Shown: one piece after another, positions 9,292-18,876 of the stretch
How the letters are laid out: each line of letters begins with the position of its first letter
How positions within the stretch are numbered: position 1 is the stretch's first letter
DNA from: Hyphococcus sp.
GTDB lineage: Bacteria > Pseudomonadota > Alphaproteobacteria > Caulobacterales > Parvularculaceae
Reading direction: 5' to 3'
Assembly: GCA_021776245.1 (NCBI GenBank)
Contig: JAJFGF010000039.1
Location: 62,001-126,000, forward strand
Length of the DNA stretch: 64,000 nt
Translations under genes and position numbers: made by a program
The notes under the pieces: generated by a model
Database searches by the model: none
Told to the model about the DNA's origin: nothing
The model's input: only the letters and a program-made list of their open reading frames with translations

Positions 9292-9705
9292 TCAATCGCC
9301 GGTCAAGAATTTTGCTGTAACATCAACAGGTAGACGCCGCGCCCGGCCCGCCAAAGACATACAGACGGCCTCAACTTCTGCGCGCGCGATCAGAATTTCT
9401 TCCCGCCAGATTTCCTGGTCAATCAGCATCCGCGCGCCTTTAACGGCCGCAAATCGCGTACGGACGTCGATCAAATCGTCGATGCGCGCCGGCGAGATCC
9501 ATTCCGTCGTCATTTTACGAATTGCAAAAGCAAGCGGCTCATCGCGCGCCAAAAGTTCCGTATGCGTGACGCCGAAATGCCGCAGGCTTTCCGTCCGTCC
9601 GCGCTCAAAAAACTTCAAATAGGACGCATGATAGACGACGCCGGAAAAATCCGTGTCCTCGTAATAGATGCGGATCGGAAGCGATAAAAGATGTTGATCG
9701 TTCAT
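9292..9705 (-). CDS. ybgC: Acyl-CoA thioesterase YbgC (tol-pal cluster)
   Basis: Hotdog-fold thioesterase found with Tol-Pal genes in most proteobacteria. The N-terminal signature YYEDTDFSGVVYHASYLKFF contains the catalytic aspartate of the 4-hydroxybenzoyl-CoA thioesterase type. The longest frame begins at 9747, but the ATG at 9703-9705 aligns with the start of E. coli YbgC and gives a normal 137-residue protein; neither start has a strong ribosome site. It heads the Tol-Pal block on the minus strand and is divergent from the GT61-like gene. Confidence 0.9.
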   Translation of the reverse strand: MNDQHLLSLPIRIYYEDTDFSGVVYHASYLKFFERGRTESLRHFGVTHTELLARDEPLAFAIRKMTTEWISPARIDDLIDVRTRFAAVKGARMLIDQEIWREEILIARAEVEAVCMSLAGRARRLPVDVTAKFLTGD

Positions 9706-9815
9706 GGCGATTTGTGATCCCGGGCGCCCGGCGTCTAAGGCGATCATATTCTAAAAAGCAAGACGCGACAGGGTCCTGCTAACACGGGATCGCGTTTGAG
9801 CCCATGAAATTATGC

Positions 9816-9855
9816 CGCTTGCGCCGTAAGGCTCAAGCGCTGTAACGCTTGCGCC
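9816..9855 (+). promoter_or_regulatory. Repeats just upstream of the GT61-like gene
   Basis: CGCTTGCGCC occurs at 9816-9825 and again at 9846-9855, exactly 30 bases apart, the second copy touching the ATG at 9856. Between them CAAGCG (9834-9839) and CGCTTG (9846-9851) form an inverted repeat with a 6-base spacer. The arrangement could bind a regulator or occlude the ribosome site. Confidence 0.3.
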
Positions 9856-10905
9856 ATGAAGATCCTCGGCAATCTGGACTGGCGCCATCCGCTTGTACGC
9901 GCACGGGTGATGATTGCTGCGCCGCTGCAAAAAGCGCTCGCAGCCGCGGGGCGCTGGGAAGCGTTGACGCAAAAGGAATTGGCGTGTGTTCAGACAGACG
10001 CTGTATCCGTTTCGGGCGACCGCCCCACCCAACGCCGAGTTGAATACAAAAACCCCCGGCCTGAATATCTTGATGTCGAAAATTTGCTCTACACGCCCGC
10101 CGGCCTTGCAGCGAAGAACGGGCGCTATGTCGCCCGCTATTCGATCCGGCCGCCATCAACCGCGGAAATATTAAAAGCGCCAAAAAGCAGCGGCGCCGAA
10201 GAAGCCGACACAGGCACGGTGGTCGAAACAGAAACGCCCTACACTTATGGCGATTGGATCGCCGACTATGTTTTGTCCCTGGTTACCACAGACAACATCG
10301 TCGCACCGCTCCTTGTACCGTCATTTCTCGCGCAAAAACCTTATGTCATCCGTGACGTTGAAGCGCTTGGGTTGAACTATGTCGTCGTAGACGAACCGGT
10401 TCACATTAAAAAAGCGCGCGTGATCCGAAAGCGCGTCCCCAGTTACTATTGGGGGCCCGATGAAGTTGCCGCCTATCGCAGCGCCTTTGGCGTTGTTCCG
10501 CCGCCGGCGCGCAAAGGCTCGATCACCTATTTGGGACGATTCGACACCGAAAGTGAAGCCGCCCAACGGAACTATCCGTCTGACGAGATCGCACGCATCG
10601 TTCAATCGATTGGCGGGACGGTCATTGATACGCGCGGCGCGTCGCCGGAAAAGTTTGATGAATGGGCGCCGGAGATGGAGACCGTCATTGCCGATCAGGG
10701 CTCCGCGCTTTTCGGCGTCATGCATGCGCAATCCAAAAATGTCATCGAACTCGCCGAAGATGACTGGTGGCACAGCGCCAATCTCTTCATTGCCAACGGA
10801 TCGGGCGTACAAAACTATGCGGTGATCCATATTTACGGCAAAAGCGAAACGCAGCTCCGTGAACGGATCGAGGGTCATTTGAGGGAGTTTGACGTCGAGA
10901 TGTAG
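9856..10905 (+). CDS. Putative glycosyltransferase, GT61/DUF563-like
   Basis: 349 residues with no signal peptide or membrane helix. The C-terminal half reads like the family 61 (capsular polysaccharide biosynthesis) fold. IARIVQSIGGTVIDTRGASP is followed by DQGSALFGVMHAQSKNVIEL, which matches the family pattern of a loop resembling 'G-x-x-L-x-N-x-x-x-A' before 'VIEL'. A surface polysaccharide or glycan role is likely, but donor and acceptor are unknown. No strong ribosome site precedes the ATG. It is convergent with ruvB, with 18 bases between the stops, and has no pathway partners nearby. Confidence 0.6.
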   Translation: MKILGNLDWRHPLVRARVMIAAPLQKALAAAGRWEALTQKELACVQTDAVSVSGDRPTQRRVEYKNPRPEYLDVENLLYTPAGLAAKNGRYVARYSIRPPSTAEILKAPKSSGAEEADTGTVVETETPYTYGDWIADYVLSLVTTDNIVAPLLVPSFLAQKPYVIRDVEALGLNYVVVDEPVHIKKARVIRKRVPSYYWGPDEVAAYRSAFGVVPPPARKGSITYLGRFDTESEAAQRNYPSDEIARIVQSIGGTVIDTRGASPEKFDEWAPEMETVIADQGSALFGVMHAQSKNVIELAEDDWWHSANLFIANGSGVQNYAVIHIYGKSETQLRERIEGHLREFDVEM

Positions 10906-10923
10906 GTCGTCAACTTCGGAAGT

Positions 10924-11973
10924 CTATTTCTCGTTGAACAAATCCGCGCCCGCGCCTTTGGGCGCCGCTAGCCCCAAATGTTTCCAGGCACTGGCGGAAA
11001 GAACCCGCCCGCGCGGCGTGCGCTGGATAAGACCCTGCTGCAACAGGAATGGCTCAACAACGTCTTCGACAGCGTCGCGCGCTTCGGCGAGCGCCGCCGC
11101 AAGTGTTTCAACGCCAACGGGACCGCCGCCGAAATGTTCTGCGATCAAACGAAGATAGCGGCGATCGAGCGGGTCGAGCCCAAGCCCGTCGATTTCGAGA
11201 CGCTTCAGCGCTTTGTCGGCGACACCGGCATCGATCAGCCCTGCGCCCTCGACCGTCGCAACATCGCGCACCCGGCGTAACAGCCGGCCGGCAACGCGCG
11301 GCGTGCCCCGCGACCGGCGGGCGATTTCCATGGCGCCGTCCTCAGCCATGTCGGCGCCGAGTTTGTCGGCGCCGCGAGAGACGATGGCGCACAAATCAAC
11401 ATGGGAATAAAAATCCAGGCGGATCGGAATTCCAAACCGGTCAAGCAAGGGTTTGGCAAGCAGCCCAGAGCGCGTCGTCGCGCCGATCAGGGTAAAGCGC
11501 GGCAAATCGATCTTCACCGAACGCGCCGACGGGCCTTCGCCGATCATCAGATCAAGGGCGTAATCTTCCATCGCCGGATAAAGGACTTCCTCGACCACTG
11601 GCGAAAGACGATGGATTTCGTCGATGAATAAAACATCGCCCGCTTCAAGATTGGTCAGAAGCGCCGCAAGATCGCCGGGCTTTGTGATCACCGGACCCGA
11701 AGTTGATCTGAAATTGACACCCAACTCATTGGCGACGATCTGCGCGAGCGTCGTTTTGCCCAGTCCCGGCGGTCCATGAAACAGAACATGATCGAGCGCC
11801 TCGGAACGGTGCCGCGCCGCCGCGGTAAAAACCCGCAGATTATCCTTGGCGCTGGGCTGACCGATAAAGTCCTCAAGACGCTTTGGCCGCAGCGCCGCAT
11901 CGGCGTCTTCAGTCTTTCGCGCGCCGTCGATCAATCGGTCTTCAGGAACATCCAGTCTACTTGTTGATTGCAT
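10924..11973 (-). CDS. ruvB: Holliday junction branch migration helicase RuvB
   Basis: AAA+ motor of the RuvAB complex that drives Holliday junction branch migration. Walker A GPPGLGKT is at residues 67-74 and Walker B is in [11 protein letters not shown]. The sensor region [19 protein letters not shown] and the C-terminal winged helix ending in [17 protein letters not shown] are present. An upstream in-frame start exists at 12024, but the ATG at 11971-11973, with GAGG eight bases before it, gives the usual 349 residues. It overlaps the end of the preceding membrane-protein gene by 17 bases, and two extra genes separate it from ruvA. Confidence 0.96.
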   Translation of the reverse strand: MQSTSRLDVPEDRLIDGARKTEDADAALRPKRLEDFIGQPSAKDNLRVFTAAARHRSEALDHVLFHGPPGLGKTTLAQIVANELGVNFRSTSGPVITKPGDLAALLTNLEAGDVLFIDEIHRLSPVVEEVLYPAMEDYALDLMIGEGPSARSVKIDLPRFTLIGATTRSGLLAKPLLDRFGIPIRLDFYSHVDLCAIVSRGADKLGADMAEDGAMEIARRSRGTPRVAGRLLRRVRDVATVEGAGLIDAGVADKALKRLEIDGLGLDPLDRRYLRLIAEHFGGGPVGVETLAAALAEARDAVEDVVEPFLLQQGLIQRTPRGRVLSASAWKHLGLAAPKGAGADLFNEK

Positions 11974-12430
11974 GTGCGGCCTCACAGTCGCACGGGTCCG
12001 GTGAAACCTGGCCGTGCGCCTCAATATTCAAAACCAACAAACCCACACCCAGCATCCAACTTAATAGCCAACAAACACTACACACGCGTTGCCAACAAAC
12101 ATGAAATCGGTGTTGCGCAGCTATGTTCGTATTTCCGCTAACTTCGAAAAACGGAGGAAACGACATTATCGCGGAAACAAATACAGCAATCCCAATCAAG
12201 ACCAACGGTGCCAAAAGGGATCGAAGTTGAATTGCTATCCCCAAATCAACAAAGAATGGCAATATGGCGAATGACCCAGCCGAGATAGAGAAGAAGAATT
12301 TCGAAAGTTGGAAATACCTAGTATCAACGTTCTTGATCTCTTCTAATACCCAATTCTCCAGGGCGTTCTGGACTTTGTCAGCTTTGATCTTTGGATGTTG
12401 ATCCGTTTCCATTTCCTTGTCAGCACTCAT
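11957..12430 (-). CDS. Hypothetical three-helix membrane protein between ruvA and ruvB
   Basis: About 157 residues, not recognised. The first 35 residues are charged and helical. Three hydrophobic segments follow: about residues 44-66 ([16 protein letters not shown]), 72-96 ([18 protein letters not shown]) and 112-133 ([19 protein letters not shown]). The short tail contains CDC. The coding region is visibly AT-richer than its neighbours (lines 12121 and 12241 each count 25 G+C in 60), which suggests recent acquisition. Start chosen at the ATG 12428-12430, overlapping the H1-like gene by 11 bases; the longer frame to 12553 would run through that gene. Function unknown. Confidence 0.65.
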   Translation of the reverse strand: MSADKEMETDQHPKIKADKVQNALENWVLEEIKNVDTRYFQLSKFFFSISAGSFAILPFFVDLGIAIQLRSLLAPLVLIGIAVFVSAIMSFPPFFEVSGNTNIAAQHRFHVCWQRVCSVCWLLSWMLGVGLLVLNIEAHGQVSPDPCDCEAAHAINK

Positions 12431-12668
12431 GTTTGTCGCCAGCGAAATATTGCACCATACATACAGCGCATTGTAAAATATCGCCCGGGAAAATCGACAT
12501 AACACTCTTTCGTGCGGATTTGCGGCGAGCGCCACGTGCCTTCGTAGCAGCACCCCCGGTCGAGCGTTTATACAATTTCCTCGCAGTTTTTTTCTTCGCC
12601 GTCTTCTTGGCGGTTTTTCGCTTTACTGATTTCTTTCCAGTTTTTTTCTTTGTTGTTTTTCTTACCAT
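12420..12668 (-). CDS. Small lysine-rich histone H1-like protein with atypical tail
   Basis: 82 residues. The first 56 are almost entirely K, R, T and A with repeats such as KKTAKKKTARK, like the bacterial histone H1-like (Hc1/AlgP-type) DNA-binding proteins. The last 26 (from MSIFPGDILQCAVC) are hydrophobic with three cysteines and a different base composition, as if the original end had been replaced. A GGAG ribosome site lies upstream of the ATG at 12666-12668. It starts 16 bases after ruvA and overlaps the next gene. A nucleoid role is inferred from composition only. Confidence 0.65.
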   Translation of the reverse strand: MVRKTTKKKTGKKSVKRKTAKKTAKKKTARKLYKRSTGGAATKARGARRKSARKSVMSIFPGDILQCAVCMVQYFAGDKHEC

Positions 12669-12684
12669 CGCTAAATCTCCATGC

Positions 12685-13317
12685 TCACGCTGGGGCCAGC
12701 TCTTTCAACGCAGCCTTGATCAAATCCTCAACGCCGGCGCTGTCACGAATTTCAGCCGCAAGCGAAACAGCACGGCGCGCCTCGACCCCGTCATAGCCCA
12801 GATGGGCCAAAGCCGACACCGCATCGGCGCGGGCCGCCAGCGCCGGGTCAAAGACAGCAGCGACCCCTGCTTTCTGCCGGGCGGCAATTTTAAAACTCTC
12901 CCCGCCAGCGCCCGCAATCACGCCAAGTTTTGACTGGAGTTCCGTTGCTATTCGCTGCGCGATTTTTTTGCCGACGCCATGGGCTCTTGAGATTGCTGTC
13001 ACATCCTCGGCCGCGATGGCGTCATAAAGCGCTGCCGGCGGCAGGATTTGCAACAGCGCCAGCGCATGTTTGGCGCCGACCCCCTGCACTGACTGTAATA
13101 ACCGAAAGCATTGGCGCTCCGCGTCATTTTCAAAACCGAAAAGCCGTATCAGATCTTCACGCACCAAGGTTTCGATCGACAGCGTCGCCGCTTCGCCCAC
13201 GCCGAGGCGCTGCAACAGACGCGGCGTTGCGTAAATCTCATAACCCACGCCCATGACATCGATCAGCGCGGTTTCGTCGCCGACTGCGGCGACCGTGCCT
13301 TTGAGCCTGCCGATCAT
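12685..13317 (-). CDS. ruvA: Holliday junction branch migration subunit RuvA
   Basis: Tetrameric junction-binding subunit that loads RuvB. The start [13 protein letters not shown] is the canonical RuvA N-terminus, so the ATG at 13315-13317 is chosen over the longer frame to 13359. The OB fold is followed by two helix-hairpin-helix motifs ([17 protein letters not shown] and [16 protein letters not shown]), and the C-terminal RuvB-contacting domain ends at KELAPA. 210 residues is normal. The start codon overlaps the ruvC stop (ATGA). Confidence 0.96.
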   Translation of the reverse strand: MIGRLKGTVAAVGDETALIDVMGVGYEIYATPRLLQRLGVGEAATLSIETLVREDLIRLFGFENDAERQCFRLLQSVQGVGAKHALALLQILPPAALYDAIAAEDVTAISRAHGVGKKIAQRIATELQSKLGVIAGAGGESFKIAARQKAGVAAVFDPALAARADAVSALAHLGYDGVEARRAVSLAAEIRDSAGVEDLIKAALKELAPA

Positions 13318-13826
13318 GACGCCTCCAACCGGCGCATATCGAGATGATGCGCGTGACAAATCGCGACCGCAAGCGCGTCCGCTTCATCGCTTGCGAGCTT
13401 TTTTTCGTTTGCGGTGCACAGTGGCAAGAGGATTTTTACCATGGCTTCGACCTGATGCTTATCCGCATGCCCCCGTCCAACGACCGATTTTTTGACCGAA
13501 TTTGCGGCATATTCCGCAACCGGCACGCCCGCATGCGAGGGCGCCAGGAGCGCAATCCCCCGCGCCGCGCCCAGAACCAGCGCATCGCGCGGAGAGGCAT
13601 TGACAAAAGTTTCCTCAACCGCCGCCTCATCAGGATGATGCTCGGCAATGAGACCCTCAAGCGCCGAAAAAATCTGCGCCAGCTTTTCAGCCTGGGCGGC
13701 CCCCCGCTTTGGCCGAATGACGCCTGAGGCGACATAAGAAAGGCGCGTTCCCGCGCGATCAACAACGCCCCAGCCCGTCGCCGCCGAACCGGGATCAATC
13801 CCGAAAATGCGAATCACTGAACTCAT
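13314..13826 (-). CDS. ruvC: Crossover junction endodeoxyribonuclease RuvC
   Basis: Resolves Holliday junctions. The catalytic acidic residues lie in [13 protein letters not shown] near the N-terminus, AAVEETFVN near residue 70, and [13 protein letters not shown] near the C-terminus. The ATG at 13824-13826 starts [14 protein letters not shown] and gives 170 residues, the usual size; the longer frame to 13904 adds an unrelated extension that overlaps thiE. It is translationally coupled to ruvA by an ATGA overlap. Confidence 0.95.
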   Translation of the reverse strand: MSSVIRIFGIDPGSAATGWGVVDRAGTRLSYVASGVIRPKRGAAQAEKLAQIFSALEGLIAEHHPDEAAVEETFVNASPRDALVLGAARGIALLAPSHAGVPVAEYAANSVKKSVVGRGHADKHQVEAMVKILLPLCTANEKKLASDEADALAVAICHAHHLDMRRLEAS

Positions 13827-13881
13827 GGCGTGAGCATAAGCGGTTTGGAACGAAACGGGAATCTTTTGTCGCCAGCAACAA

Positions 13882-14526
13882 TTAGGTGCTGGCGATCGCA
13901 GCAATAAATTCCTTCACCGCCGCCGCGGGCCCCTCAGGATGGTTCCAGACTGCTGACGATACGGCAAGAAAATCCGCACCGGCCTTTACCAGTGGCCCAC
14001 AATTTTCCGGGGTGATCCCGCCAATAGCGACCGACGGGACCGTCGTCGCGTAAGACCACCAATCAAGAATCTCGGGTTCAGCTGTCGTGGCCGCTGTTTT
14101 TGTTGTCGTCGGAAAGAAGGCGCCAAAGGCGACATAATCGGCGCCGGCCTCACCGGCGACCAGCGCTAAATGTTTTGAGTTGTGACAGGTAACCCCAACC
14201 GTGGCATCCTCGCCAAGGAGCGCGCGCGCCGCCTCATAGGTTCCATCGGATTGACCAATATGAACGCCGTCGGCGCCCGCCTTTGCGGCAAGGTCTGGCC
14301 GGTCATTGATTAAAAATGCGGCGTCGTGAGCGCGGGCGATTGGCGCCAGTTTTTCAGCGGCGCGCAAAATATCATTGTCAGACGCAGCGCCTGTTTCTGA
14401 TTTGAGACGCAGTTGAACGCAGGCGACATCTCCTGCGCCAAGCGCCGCGTCAAACTCACGGCCAAAGACCGTCAGATCATCGATCCGCGGCGGCGTAATT
14501 AGATATAATTGGCATTCGTTGCTCAT
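13882..14526 (-). CDS. thiE: Thiamine phosphate synthase
   Basis: TIM-barrel enzyme joining the pyrimidine and thiazole moieties of thiamine. Family landmarks are [20 protein letters not shown] (the phosphate and pyrimidine-binding strand), [34 protein letters not shown] and the C-terminal [20 protein letters not shown]. 214 residues is usual. No other thi genes are nearby, so it is probably a stand-alone copy. It lies between coq4 and ruvC on the same strand. A TenI-type paralogue is less likely because the substrate-binding motifs are conserved. Confidence 0.87.
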   Translation of the reverse strand: MSNECQLYLITPPRIDDLTVFGREFDAALGAGDVACVQLRLKSETGAASDNDILRAAEKLAPIARAHDAAFLINDRPDLAAKAGADGVHIGQSDGTYEAARALLGEDATVGVTCHNSKHLALVAGEAGADYVAFGAFFPTTTKTAATTAEPEILDWWSYATTVPSVAIGGITPENCGPLVKAGADFLAVSSAVWNHPEGPAAAVKEFIAAIAST

Positions 14527-14579
14527 AGGCCCGCCTTATAAGCGGCGGCAGCCGCTAAGACGAGAGGAGAAAACGGCCT

Positions 14580-15440
14580 TCAAGCGACAGGCTGCGCCTC
14601 GTTCAAATTCTCTCGCTCGGCCTGGGTTTGTGCGGATTTAGGTTTCAGCAAATTCTGCTTAATCTCATCGGGCACGGCATTGTAAATCTCTGGCCGCGGC
14701 ATGTTGAGCCGCCTACGCGCTTCGTCCAGTGGCAGCTTTAAAAGTTCCTCAATATCATACTCAAGAATCCATTTGGCATTCCGGCCAATATGCGCGCCTT
14801 CGGCAACCGCTTTCATCAAAGGCGCCACAGGTTGTTCAAGCTTTTGAGCGATCAGACCGATAAAGATAATCAGCCGGAAACCCGGATTGCGCGTTTGCGT
14901 GTGCGTATAGGCAAGATTGCAAAGTTCACCCAATGCGTCCCGCCCATATCCGGTCAGCACATGCCAAAGGTCGTGGGAAACGTCGAGATGCAGAAACAGG
15001 CGGCGATAATCTTCAAACTGCGTTTCCCCGCGAAAATCGATGCCCGCTTCTTCAGCGGCGTCAATCAGACCGTCCGCAGTCAGATTACCGCCTTCCATGA
15101 AATCGAGATAAGCCCGTCCGAGGCTTCCTTCCGGCAAAGCGCGCAAAGCATCGCGATCGCTAAGAATTTCTTCAAGCTTGACGGGTTCGCTGATCACCCG
15201 GCGCCCATACGGCGTATCGGTGAACCGACGGAAAAGCTTCTTGCCGTTGCCGCCGGAAAGCGCAGACACCGCTTCGAACACCTGACGGGTGTCCTCCTTG
15301 TTGCGGATCAGCTTGAGGACCGCTGCGAAGGCGTGGAACGGGCGCACAGGCGGCGCCGGCGGCGTCGCAAAACCATTGATCCACTCAATATCTTCGGGCG
15401 GGACGACTTCGATTTCGGCAGCGGCGTTACTGGCGCTCAT
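14580..15440 (-). CDS. coq4: Coq4 family protein (ubiquinone biosynthesis)
   Basis: Carries the Coq4 hallmark metal motif HDxxHx(11)E: HDLWH at residues 156-160 with Glu172. The surrounding sequence (RRLFLHLDVSHDLWH, then the NPGFRLIIFIGLIAQ helix) fits the family. Coq4 organises the ubiquinone enzyme complex in mitochondria and has been linked to oxidative decarboxylation at ring carbon 1. A bacterial homologue may do the same in quinone synthesis. No signal peptide. 286 residues, with a variable charged tail. The genes on either side (thiE, fba) are not quinone genes. Confidence 0.85.
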   Translation of the reverse strand: MSASNAAAEIEVVPPEDIEWINGFATPPAPPVRPFHAFAAVLKLIRNKEDTRQVFEAVSALSGGNGKKLFRRFTDTPYGRRVISEPVKLEEILSDRDALRALPEGSLGRAYLDFMEGGNLTADGLIDAAEEAGIDFRGETQFEDYRRLFLHLDVSHDLWHVLTGYGRDALGELCNLAYTHTQTRNPGFRLIIFIGLIAQKLEQPVAPLMKAVAEGAHIGRNAKWILEYDIEELLKLPLDEARRRLNMPRPEIYNAVPDEIKQNLLKPKSAQTQAERENLNEAQPVA

Positions 15441-15537
15441 TCATGTCTCCGGGCCCAAGCATGGGTGATTTTGGGGCCAGTGATAAGATAGCATTACACT
15501 GACCAGTTTACCTGCAGGCTAAAATGCGCCATCGCGG

Positions 15538-15573
15538 CAGGAAATCAAGGGCAAGGGTCGGACTTATTTCCTG
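15538..15573 (-). repeat. Inverted repeat at the end of the aldolase gene
   Basis: CAGGAAAT (15538-15545) and ATTTCCTG (15566-15573) are perfect 8-base arms around a 20-base loop, directly next to the fba stop. No T-run follows on the minus strand, so it may protect the 3' end or act with Rho rather than terminate intrinsically. Confidence 0.4.
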
Positions 15574-16605
15574 TCAGGCGGCTTTTTCGAGCCCGGCAGA
15601 CCAGTCGCCCAGCTGCGCAAGGCCATTCATTTTGGCGCGATGCATAAAGGCGGCCTGGGCGGCGGCGACATTTTCGGCCTTGCCGCCCCAGGCTTTTAAC
15701 GGCGCAGCCTGCAGGGCGCGACCATAGGAAAATGAAAGCGCCCAGGGCATTCGATCTTTGTAGCCGGCGTTCATGGCGTTGAGATTGGCCGTTGCGTCTT
15801 CATCGGACTGACCACCTGAAAGAAAAACGATTCCCGGCAGCGCCGCCGGAACGGATGAACGAAAACACCTCACTGTCTTTTCAGCGATTTCCTCCGCGCC
15901 AGCCTGCTTTGAACATTTCTTTCCGGAAATCACCATGTTCGGTTTCAGGATCGTCCCTTCGAGCGCCACATCCTGCGCATAGAGTTCGTCAAAGAGCGAT
16001 TTCAACGTAAATTCCGTCACGTCATAACAACGGTCAATATCATGATCGCCGTCCATCAACACTTCCGGTTCGACGATCGGCACGATGCCCGCTTCCTGGC
16101 AAAGGGCTGCGTAACGCGCAAGCGCATGGGCGTTGGTTGATATACAGTATCCGGAAGGGATTTCATCGCCGGCGATATCAATCACTGCGCGCCATTTCGC
16201 AAACCGTGCGCCGAGATCGTAATATTCTTTGAGGCGGTCGCGCAGGCCATCGAGCCCTTCGGTTACCTTCTCACCTTCCGCGCCCGCAAGCGCATGGGCG
16301 CCCTTGTCAACTTTGATGCCGGGGATTGCGCCCGTATCCTGAATGAGTTTAACGAGCGGCGTGCCGTCCTTGGCGTTCTGGCGGATGGTCTCGTCAAACA
16401 AAATGACGCCGGAGATACAGTCCTTCATCGCTTGCTCGGTACGGAACAGCATTTCACGATAATCGCGGCGATTATCCTCGGTCGATTCCGCATTGATCGA
16501 ATCAAAGCGTTTCTTGATGGTGCCGGAACTTTCGTCCGCCGCGAGAATGCCCTTGCCGGGCGCCACCATTGCAACGGCGATTTTGTTTAGCGCTTCAAGA
16601 TCCAT
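15574..16605 (-). CDS. fba: Class I fructose-bisphosphate aldolase
   Basis: Schiff-base aldolase interconverting fructose 1,6-bisphosphate with the triose phosphates. The N-terminal MVAPGKGILAADESSGTIKK is the class I signature, and ILKPNMV carries the Schiff-base lysine. FLSGGQSDEDATANLNAMN and the C-terminal LSFSYGRALQAAPLKAWGG are conserved. The ATG at 16603-16605 lies one base after the pgk stop with GGGGAA upstream; the longer frame to 16776 would run back into pgk. 343 residues. It is the last gene of the tkt-gap-pgk-fba operon. Confidence 0.95.
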   Translation of the reverse strand: MDLEALNKIAVAMVAPGKGILAADESSGTIKKRFDSINAESTEDNRRDYREMLFRTEQAMKDCISGVILFDETIRQNAKDGTPLVKLIQDTGAIPGIKVDKGAHALAGAEGEKVTEGLDGLRDRLKEYYDLGARFAKWRAVIDIAGDEIPSGYCISTNAHALARYAALCQEAGIVPIVEPEVLMDGDHDIDRCYDVTEFTLKSLFDELYAQDVALEGTILKPNMVISGKKCSKQAGAEEIAEKTVRCFRSSVPAALPGIVFLSGGQSDEDATANLNAMNAGYKDRMPWALSFSYGRALQAAPLKAWGGKAENVAAAQAAFMHRAKMNGLAQLGDWSAGLEKAA

Positions 16606-16606
16606 C

Positions 16607-17827
16607 TTATTTCCCCTTATTTTCTTGCGCCGCCGACGCTTCCAATATAGCGACTCCTGGCAATGTTTTGCCTTCCAGCCATTCAAGAAATGCGCCGCCG
16701 GCTGTCGATACATAGGTAAAATCATCGGCGACTTGCGCATGGTTGAGCGCCGCCACCGTATCGCCGCCGCCGGCAACCGCCGTCAGCGCGTCTTCCTTGA
16801 CCCTTTTTGCCGCAAAGCGCGCCGCCTCAACGGTCGCGGTATCGAACGGCCGCGTTTCAAAGGCGCCAAGCGGGCCATTCCACACAAGGGTCTTCGCACT
16901 TTCAATCTTTTGCGCGATCAAATCGACTGTCTCCGGCCCGAGATCAAGGATCATATCGCCGGTTTTGACTTGATCGACACTGACGACTTCGCGATCGGCG
17001 CCTTCCTTGAATTCCCTTGCAACCACGACATCGGTCGGCAGGACGAAATCGCAACCAGAATTTTTTGCTTGCGCGATAATCTCTCTGGCCGTGTCGCCAA
17101 GATCGGGCTCGCACAACGATTTCCCGACATTAAAACCTGTGGCATACAAAAATGTGTTCGCCATGCCGCCGCCGACAACAAGAATATCCGCCTTGCCCAC
17201 AAGATTGAGCAGAAGATCAATCTTTGAGGAAACCTTGGCGCCGCCGACTACGGCCATCATAGGACGTATCGGGTCTGAGAGCGCAGCGCCCAAATAGTCG
17301 AGCTCGCGCTCCATAGCGCGCCCGGCGGCCGCCGGCAGGATGCGCGCAACGCCTACAGTCGATCCATGCGCCCGATGCGCCGCGGAAAACGCGTCATTGA
17401 TGTAGAGATCGCCATGTCTGGCGAGGGCTGCTGCAAAAGCCGGATCATTTTCTTCTTCGCCAGCGTGAAAACGCGTATTTTCCAGGAGCGCCACATCGCC
17501 GTCGAGCATATTCTTTGAAAGCTTTGTTACTGCATCACCAATGCAATCTTCAGCAAACTCAACCGGCCCGCCAAGCTTGGCGCTTAAGGCTTTTGCGACC
17601 GGCGCCAAAGACATCGCCGGATCGATCTTTCCTTTGGGGCGTCCGTAATGGGACAGCAAAAGGACTTTCGCGCCCTTTTGCGACAGCTCTTTGATGGTCG
17701 GCAACGCACGATCAATACGCGTTGCATCGCTGATGACGCCGTCTTTCATTGGGACGTTGAAATCAACGCGCAATAGCACGCGCTTTCCAGCGACATCCAG
17801 ATCATCAAGCGTGCGATAACGCGCCAT
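16607..17827 (-). CDS. pgk: Phosphoglycerate kinase
   Basis: Transfers phosphate between 1,3-bisphosphoglycerate and [18 protein letters not shown] and [10 protein letters not shown] are the substrate-binding motifs of the N-domain. The nucleotide-binding C-domain has [13 protein letters not shown] and [12 protein letters not shown]. The ATG at 17825-17827 ([11 protein letters not shown]) gives 406 residues; the longer frame to 17896 overlaps gap. It begins 11 bases after the gap stop, consistent with one transcript. Confidence 0.96.
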   Translation of the reverse strand: MARYRTLDDLDVAGKRVLLRVDFNVPMKDGVISDATRIDRALPTIKELSQKGAKVLLLSHYGRPKGKIDPAMSLAPVAKALSAKLGGPVEFAEDCIGDAVTKLSKNMLDGDVALLENTRFHAGEEENDPAFAAALARHGDLYINDAFSAAHRAHGSTVGVARILPAAAGRAMERELDYLGAALSDPIRPMMAVVGGAKVSSKIDLLLNLVGKADILVVGGGMANTFLYATGFNVGKSLCEPDLGDTAREIIAQAKNSGCDFVLPTDVVVAREFKEGADREVVSVDQVKTGDMILDLGPETVDLIAQKIESAKTLVWNGPLGAFETRPFDTATVEAARFAAKRVKEDALTAVAGGGDTVAALNHAQVADDFTYVSTAGGAFLEWLEGKTLPGVAILEASAAQENKGK

Positions 17828-17838
17828 TGTTTTCGGGC

Positions 17839-18846
17839 CTAAAAGTGTTTCGCCATTTCGAGCGCCGTGTCGGTCATCCGTGTCGAAAATCCCCACTCAT
17901 TGTCATACCAGGAAAGGACGCGCACGAGTTTGCCTTCGAGGATTTGCGTCTGCGGCAATGCAAATGTCGAGGAATGGGGGTCATGATTAAAGTCTGACGA
18001 GACCAGCGGTTTGTCAGTAACGCCCAGGACGCCTTTGAGATATCCGTTTGCCGCTTCGATCATCGCGCCATTGACTTCATCGACATTGGTGTCGCGCTTT
18101 GGCGTAAAAACAAGATCGACAACAGATACGTTCGCTGTCGGGACGCGGATCGACGAGCCGTCAAGCTTGCCGTTAAGGTCGGGCAATACCAGGCCCACCG
18201 CTTTCGCGGCGCCGGTCGATGTGGGGATCATATTCGTCGCCGCGCCGCGCGCGCGGTAAAGATCTTTGTGCAGCGTATCAAGCGTTGGCTGATCGCCCGT
18301 ATAAGAGTGGATCGTCGTCATATAGCCGCGCTCTATGCCGACCGTGTCATTCAAAACTTTTGCGACGGGCGCGAGGCAGTTGGTCGTGCATGACGCATTT
18401 GAAACAACCAAATCGTCGCTTGTGAGGCTGCCGTGATTAACGCCATAGACAATTGTCTTGTCAGCGCCGGACGCCGGCGCCGATACGAGAACACGTTTGG
18501 CGCCCGCCTCAAGATGCATCGCGGCTTTATCGCGGGCGGCAAATATGCCGGTGCATTCAAAGACGATATCGACGCCCATCTCTCCCCAGGGCAGCTTGGT
18601 CGGGTCGCGCTCCGCCAGTACTTTGATCGGGCCCATGCCCACATCAATCGTGTCATTTGTGGTTTTAACTTCATGAGGAAAGCGCCCATGCACCGAATCA
18701 TACTGCACGAGATGCGCATTGGTCTCGACCGGACCAAGATCATTGATCGCGACAACGTCGACGCCCTTGCGTCCCGTCTCAACAATCGAGCGCAGCGCCA
18801 GACGGCCGATGCGGCCAAATCCGTTAATTGCAATTTTTAAAGCCAT
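17839..18846 (-). CDS. gap: Glyceraldehyde-3-phosphate dehydrogenase
   Basis: NAD(P)-dependent enzyme of glycolysis and gluconeogenesis. [14 protein letters not shown] is the Rossmann dinucleotide-binding start. The active-site motif [13 protein letters not shown] holds the catalytic cysteine (near residue 151), and [13 protein letters not shown] ends the catalytic domain. 335 residues from the ATG at 18844-18846, which has AGAGGA eight bases upstream; the frame to 18867 only adds seven residues. Lies between a small secreted protein gene and pgk. Confidence 0.97.
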   Translation of the reverse strand: MALKIAINGFGRIGRLALRSIVETGRKGVDVVAINDLGPVETNAHLVQYDSVHGRFPHEVKTTNDTIDVGMGPIKVLAERDPTKLPWGEMGVDIVFECTGIFAARDKAAMHLEAGAKRVLVSAPASGADKTIVYGVNHGSLTSDDLVVSNASCTTNCLAPVAKVLNDTVGIERGYMTTIHSYTGDQPTLDTLHKDLYRARGAATNMIPTSTGAAKAVGLVLPDLNGKLDGSSIRVPTANVSVVDLVFTPKRDTNVDEVNGAMIEAANGYLKGVLGVTDKPLVSSDFNHDPHSSTFALPQTQILEGKLVRVLSWYDNEWGFSTRMTDTALEMAKHF

Positions 18847-18876
18847 TTCACTGATCCTCTTTCTCAATAACTTATT

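Noticed and set aside
12590-12660. Low-complexity T/C-rich DNA as a repeat element
   Set aside because: It is the coding sequence of the lysine-rich H1-like protein read on the other strand.
14790-15491. 233-codon plus-strand open frame
   Set aside because: Antisense to coq4, whose catalytic motif is intact; the frame is a shadow.
16493-17227. 244-codon plus-strand open frame across the fba/pgk junction
   Set aside because: Runs antisense through two conserved enzymes; no domain.
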